Shown here one piece after another: positions 62,142-64,000 of a DNA stretch of 64,000 nucleotides. The translations under genes and the position numbers were made by a program. The notes under the pieces were generated by a model. It searched no databases and was not told where the DNA came from. It saw only the letters and a program-made list of their open reading frames with translations. Position 1 is the stretch's first letter; the number at the start of each line of letters is the position of its first letter. Where the stretch lies: assembly GCF_001586775.1 (NCBI RefSeq), contig NZ_LQXS01000007.1:1-64000 (forward strand). The letters run 5' to 3'. Source of the stretch: Sphingobacterium populi (GTDB lineage Bacteria > Bacteroidota > Bacteroidia > Sphingobacteriales > Sphingobacteriaceae).

Positions 62142-63266
62142 ATGAATAATTCTCGTCGTCGTTTTCTACAACAGCTTACATTGTCTGCGCTTGCAGTCCC
62201 TGCTTTAAATGCCTATCCCTTTCCGCTATCGCATCAGTCATCTGGCTTAGCTAATGACAAACCTATTTTAAAAGTGGCGCTAATGGGATTGGGCGGTTAC
62301 GCAGAACGCGTAGCAGAAGCTATGCAATCCTGCACGCGTGCAAAGATTACGGGATTAATTAGTGGTACACCAGAAAAGTTAAAAACTTGGGGCGCGAAAT
62401 ATAACGTTGCGGAAGGTAGTCGTTATAATTATGAGAATTTTGATCAGATTAAGGATAATCCAGAAATTGATGCCGTATATATCATCACGCCAAACGCCTT
62501 GCATCATAGCCAAACGCTTCGCGTAGCCAAAGCAGGCAAGCACGTGATCTGCGAGAAACCGATGGCAATCAATGCACAAGAAGGACAAGAAATGGTGGAT
62601 GCTTGTGCCGCAGCTGGTGTACAATTATTGGTAGGCTATCGTATGCGTTTCGAACCAAATACCCTGAAAGCGGTAGAAATGCGAGAAACAGGCAAGCTAG
62701 GAAAAATCAAGTTTTTTCAAGGGCAAACCGGTTTTAAAATCGGCGATCCGAATCAATGGCGTGTCAATAAGGAACTTGCAGGCGGAGGTTCGTTAATGGA
62801 TATTGGTATTTATGCAATCAATGGTGCTCGCTACATGGTCGGCGAAGATCCGATTTGGGTAACAGCGCAGGAAACAAAGACGGATTTTGAAACATTTAAA
62901 GAAGGAGTCGATGAAACGATTCTATTTCAATTGGGTTTTCCTAGCGGTGCTGTCGCTTCCTGCCTTTCTACTTACAGTATGAATCACCTTGATCGCTTTT
63001 ATTTGGTGGGCAACGATGATTTTGTAGAGATGCAACCTTCGACCGGATATGGCCCAATAAAAGGGCGCACGAAAAACGGGCCGTTGAACCAACCTCACAC
63101 CGTTCACCAAACGGTACAAATGGATGAGATGGCACAGATTATTTTAGAGGGCAAAAAACCCATATTGCCGGTAGATGGCAAGGTTGGTCTGCAAGATTTG
63201 AAAATTATCGATGCGATTTATCGCTCTTGCGATACAGGACAACGACAGGAATTGCAATTAGGATAA
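62142..63266 (+). CDS. Gfo/Idh/MocA family oxidoreductase with Tat signal
   Basis: A 374-residue NAD(P)-dependent sugar oxidoreductase. A twin-arginine signal (NSRRRFLQQLTLSALAVPAL) predicts export. Rossmann start MGLGGYAERVAEAM, ITPNALHHSQTLRVAKAGKHVICEKPMA (catalytic Lys in EKP) and LMDIGIYAINGARYM with Asp/Tyr of the C-terminal domain. Similar in layout to glucose-fructose oxidoreductase, which carries its own tightly bound cofactor in the periplasm. Substrate unknown; it may act on sugars released outside. Confidence 0.9.
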   Translation: MNNSRRRFLQQLTLSALAVPALNAYPFPLSHQSSGLANDKPILKVALMGLGGYAERVAEAMQSCTRAKITGLISGTPEKLKTWGAKYNVAEGSRYNYENFDQIKDNPEIDAVYIITPNALHHSQTLRVAKAGKHVICEKPMAINAQEGQEMVDACAAAGVQLLVGYRMRFEPNTLKAVEMRETGKLGKIKFFQGQTGFKIGDPNQWRVNKELAGGGSLMDIGIYAINGARYMVGEDPIWVTAQETKTDFETFKEGVDETILFQLGFPSGAVASCLSTYSMNHLDRFYLVGNDDFVEMQPSTGYGPIKGRTKNGPLNQPHTVHQTVQMDEMAQIILEGKKPILPVDGKVGLQDLKIIDAIYRSCDTGQRQELQLG

Positions 63267-63289
63267 AAAATAGTTATTCAATCGACTCG

Positions 63290-63328
63290 TACCGGAATCT
63301 GCATTCATGAGATGCGGATTTTCCGGTA
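63290..63328 (+). repeat. Interrupted inverted repeat after the oxidoreductase gene
   Basis: TACCGGAA/TTCCGGTA (8 bp) plus an inner TCTGCAT/ATGCGGA stem with a two-base bulge. No T-run follows, so it is at best a weak terminator. Confidence 0.4.
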
Positions 63329-63552
63329 TACTAAATGCAACAGCTAATCAAATAGTTCTCCATCGCTCTTTGCATAGTTTACAATTAATTAACACATCAT
63401 CACCATTAACATAATCTAGGATTAATCTCTTGATAACATTCTGCTTATAGATTTGCAACATAATATTAACAATGCTTTAGTCTGAAAGTCATGCTTCCTT
63501 TAGTGGGATAAAGGAATTTAAACTTTTTAGGATAAAGACAACAATATCTACT

Positions 63553-64000
63553 ATGCAATCTACCAAGCATCTATTTTTGGCATTCGCCTTAGCCTTTGGC
63601 TTGTTTTTTTTCGCTTCGGCACAACAGTATGGCATTAAGGGCGTCATATTAGACGTCGAATCGATGAAACCTATCGAGGGAGCATCTGTTCGCCTACTTG
63701 AAAGAAATCGAGAAAGTGCGACAGACAAAGAAGGAAATTTTTTCTTCGACCTTCCAAAAGGTGACAAACAATACACCATTATTGCCGGATTAATAGGCTA
63801 CATGCCTGATACCTTAATCGTAAGAAGAGGACAAGATGACATTGATTTTGCGACATTATCCTTAGTTAGTAAAAATTCTGTACTGGATGAGATTGTAATT
63901 TCGAGAAGACGCGAACGGATTAGTGAAATTGCTTTGCTGGATATGCGCCGTCAGTCCAATCTAATGGTAGAGTATATGGGCGCACAGGAGCTTTCTAGAA
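63553..64000 (+). CDS. TonB-dependent receptor, N-terminal part (runs off the window)
   Basis: At least 149 residues are open to the window end. Signal peptide about 1-23 (HLFLAFALAFGLFFFASAQ), then a CarboxypepD_reg-like domain (about 25-105: GIKGVILDVESMKPIEGASVRLLE, TDKEGNFFFDLPKG) and the start of the plug (LDEIVISRRRERISEIALLDMRRQS). This is the usual start of Bacteroidota outer membrane TonB receptors. The start is an ATG with 286 noncoding bases upstream, which hold no clear promoter. Confidence 0.88.
   Translation, partial: MQSTKHLFLAFALAFGLFFFASAQQYGIKGVILDVESMKPIEGASVRLLERNRESATDKEGNFFFDLPKGDKQYTIIAGLIGYMPDTLIVRRGQDDIDFATLSLVSKNSVLDEIVISRRRERISEIALLDMRRQSNLMVEYMGAQELSR

Noticed and set aside
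1..64000. CRISPR arrays, insertion sequences, tRNA or rRNA genes
   Set aside because: No regularly spaced repeats, transposase motifs or tRNA T-loop-like consensus were noticed on reading. A tool scan would be needed to exclude a cryptic tRNA.

Overview
The window looks like chromosomal DNA of a Bacteroidota bacterium, most likely Sphingobacteriaceae (Sphingobacterium-like). Support: many genes are preceded by the Bacteroidota -7 element TAnnTTTG and few by a Shine-Dalgarno; the gene set includes a PafA phosphatase, a GH92 mannosidase, a TonB-dependent receptor, DUF4369/TlpA and fasciclin proteins, and an alpha-2-macroglobulin carrying a TonB plug-like segment. No rRNA, tRNA, insertion sequence, prophage or CRISPR array was seen. 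All functional calls come from motif recognition, not from searches.

Layout. 1-123: a remnant resembling the N-terminus of a methionine aminotransferase. 0.2-7.5 kb: ettA, clpC, a frameshifted lipoprotein gene, and an alpha-oxoamine synthase with a TetR regulator. 7.6-10.6 kb (minus): a DUF3995 protein, ddl, a frameshifted sugar-kinase-like gene and a glutathione peroxidase. 10.9-17.2 kb (plus): a PASTA protein, mltG, a thioesterase, a YihY protein, rpsA and a sulfurtransferase. 17.4-23.3 kb: a 1960-residue alpha-2-macroglobulin. 23.4-32.1 kb (minus): a pirin, a complete RND efflux operon (adaptor, pump, outer membrane factor) and a LytS/LytTR two-component pair. 32.1-32.7 kb: noncoding, holding a small RNA with its own promoter and terminator. 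32.7-42.3 kb: a small lipoprotein, pafA, fasciclin, msrB, an ECF sigma/anti-sigma pair facing two ferritin-like genes, an alcohol dehydrogenase with a C-terminal frameshift, an Old Yellow Enzyme and a PA2169-type protein. 42.4-47.0 kb: a cold-shock-domain protein, an RhlE-like helicase and a bacteriophytochrome kinase. 47.0-53.3 kb: small proteins, rsmI, a PH/SHOCT protein, lnt, a cysteine desulfurase, an NlpE-like lipoprotein and a TPR protein. 53.5-57.4 kb: etfB-etfA-bifunctional nuclease-nucleoside transporter. 57.5-64 kb: GH92, a second copy of the small RNA, an NTF2-like secreted protein, a TlpA-like thioredoxin, a Gfo/Idh/MocA oxidoreductase and the start of a TonB receptor.

The most interesting observation is a pair of unannotated RNA elements at 32561-32627 and 60081-60146. 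They share a 25-nt 5' box that is identical except at one position. It is followed by a terminator hairpin whose stem differs completely while the apical CTCCCCG is kept, which is what a small paralogous sRNA family would look like. Copy A has a near-consensus promoter with a perfect dyad in its spacer. A third C-loop hairpin just upstream may be a degenerate relative.

Three otherwise healthy genes (lipoprotein at 4.8 kb, sugar kinase at 8.9 kb, alcohol dehydrogenase at 40.55 kb) each carry one frameshift equivalent to losing one base. Consensus indel errors should be excluded before these are called pseudogenes.
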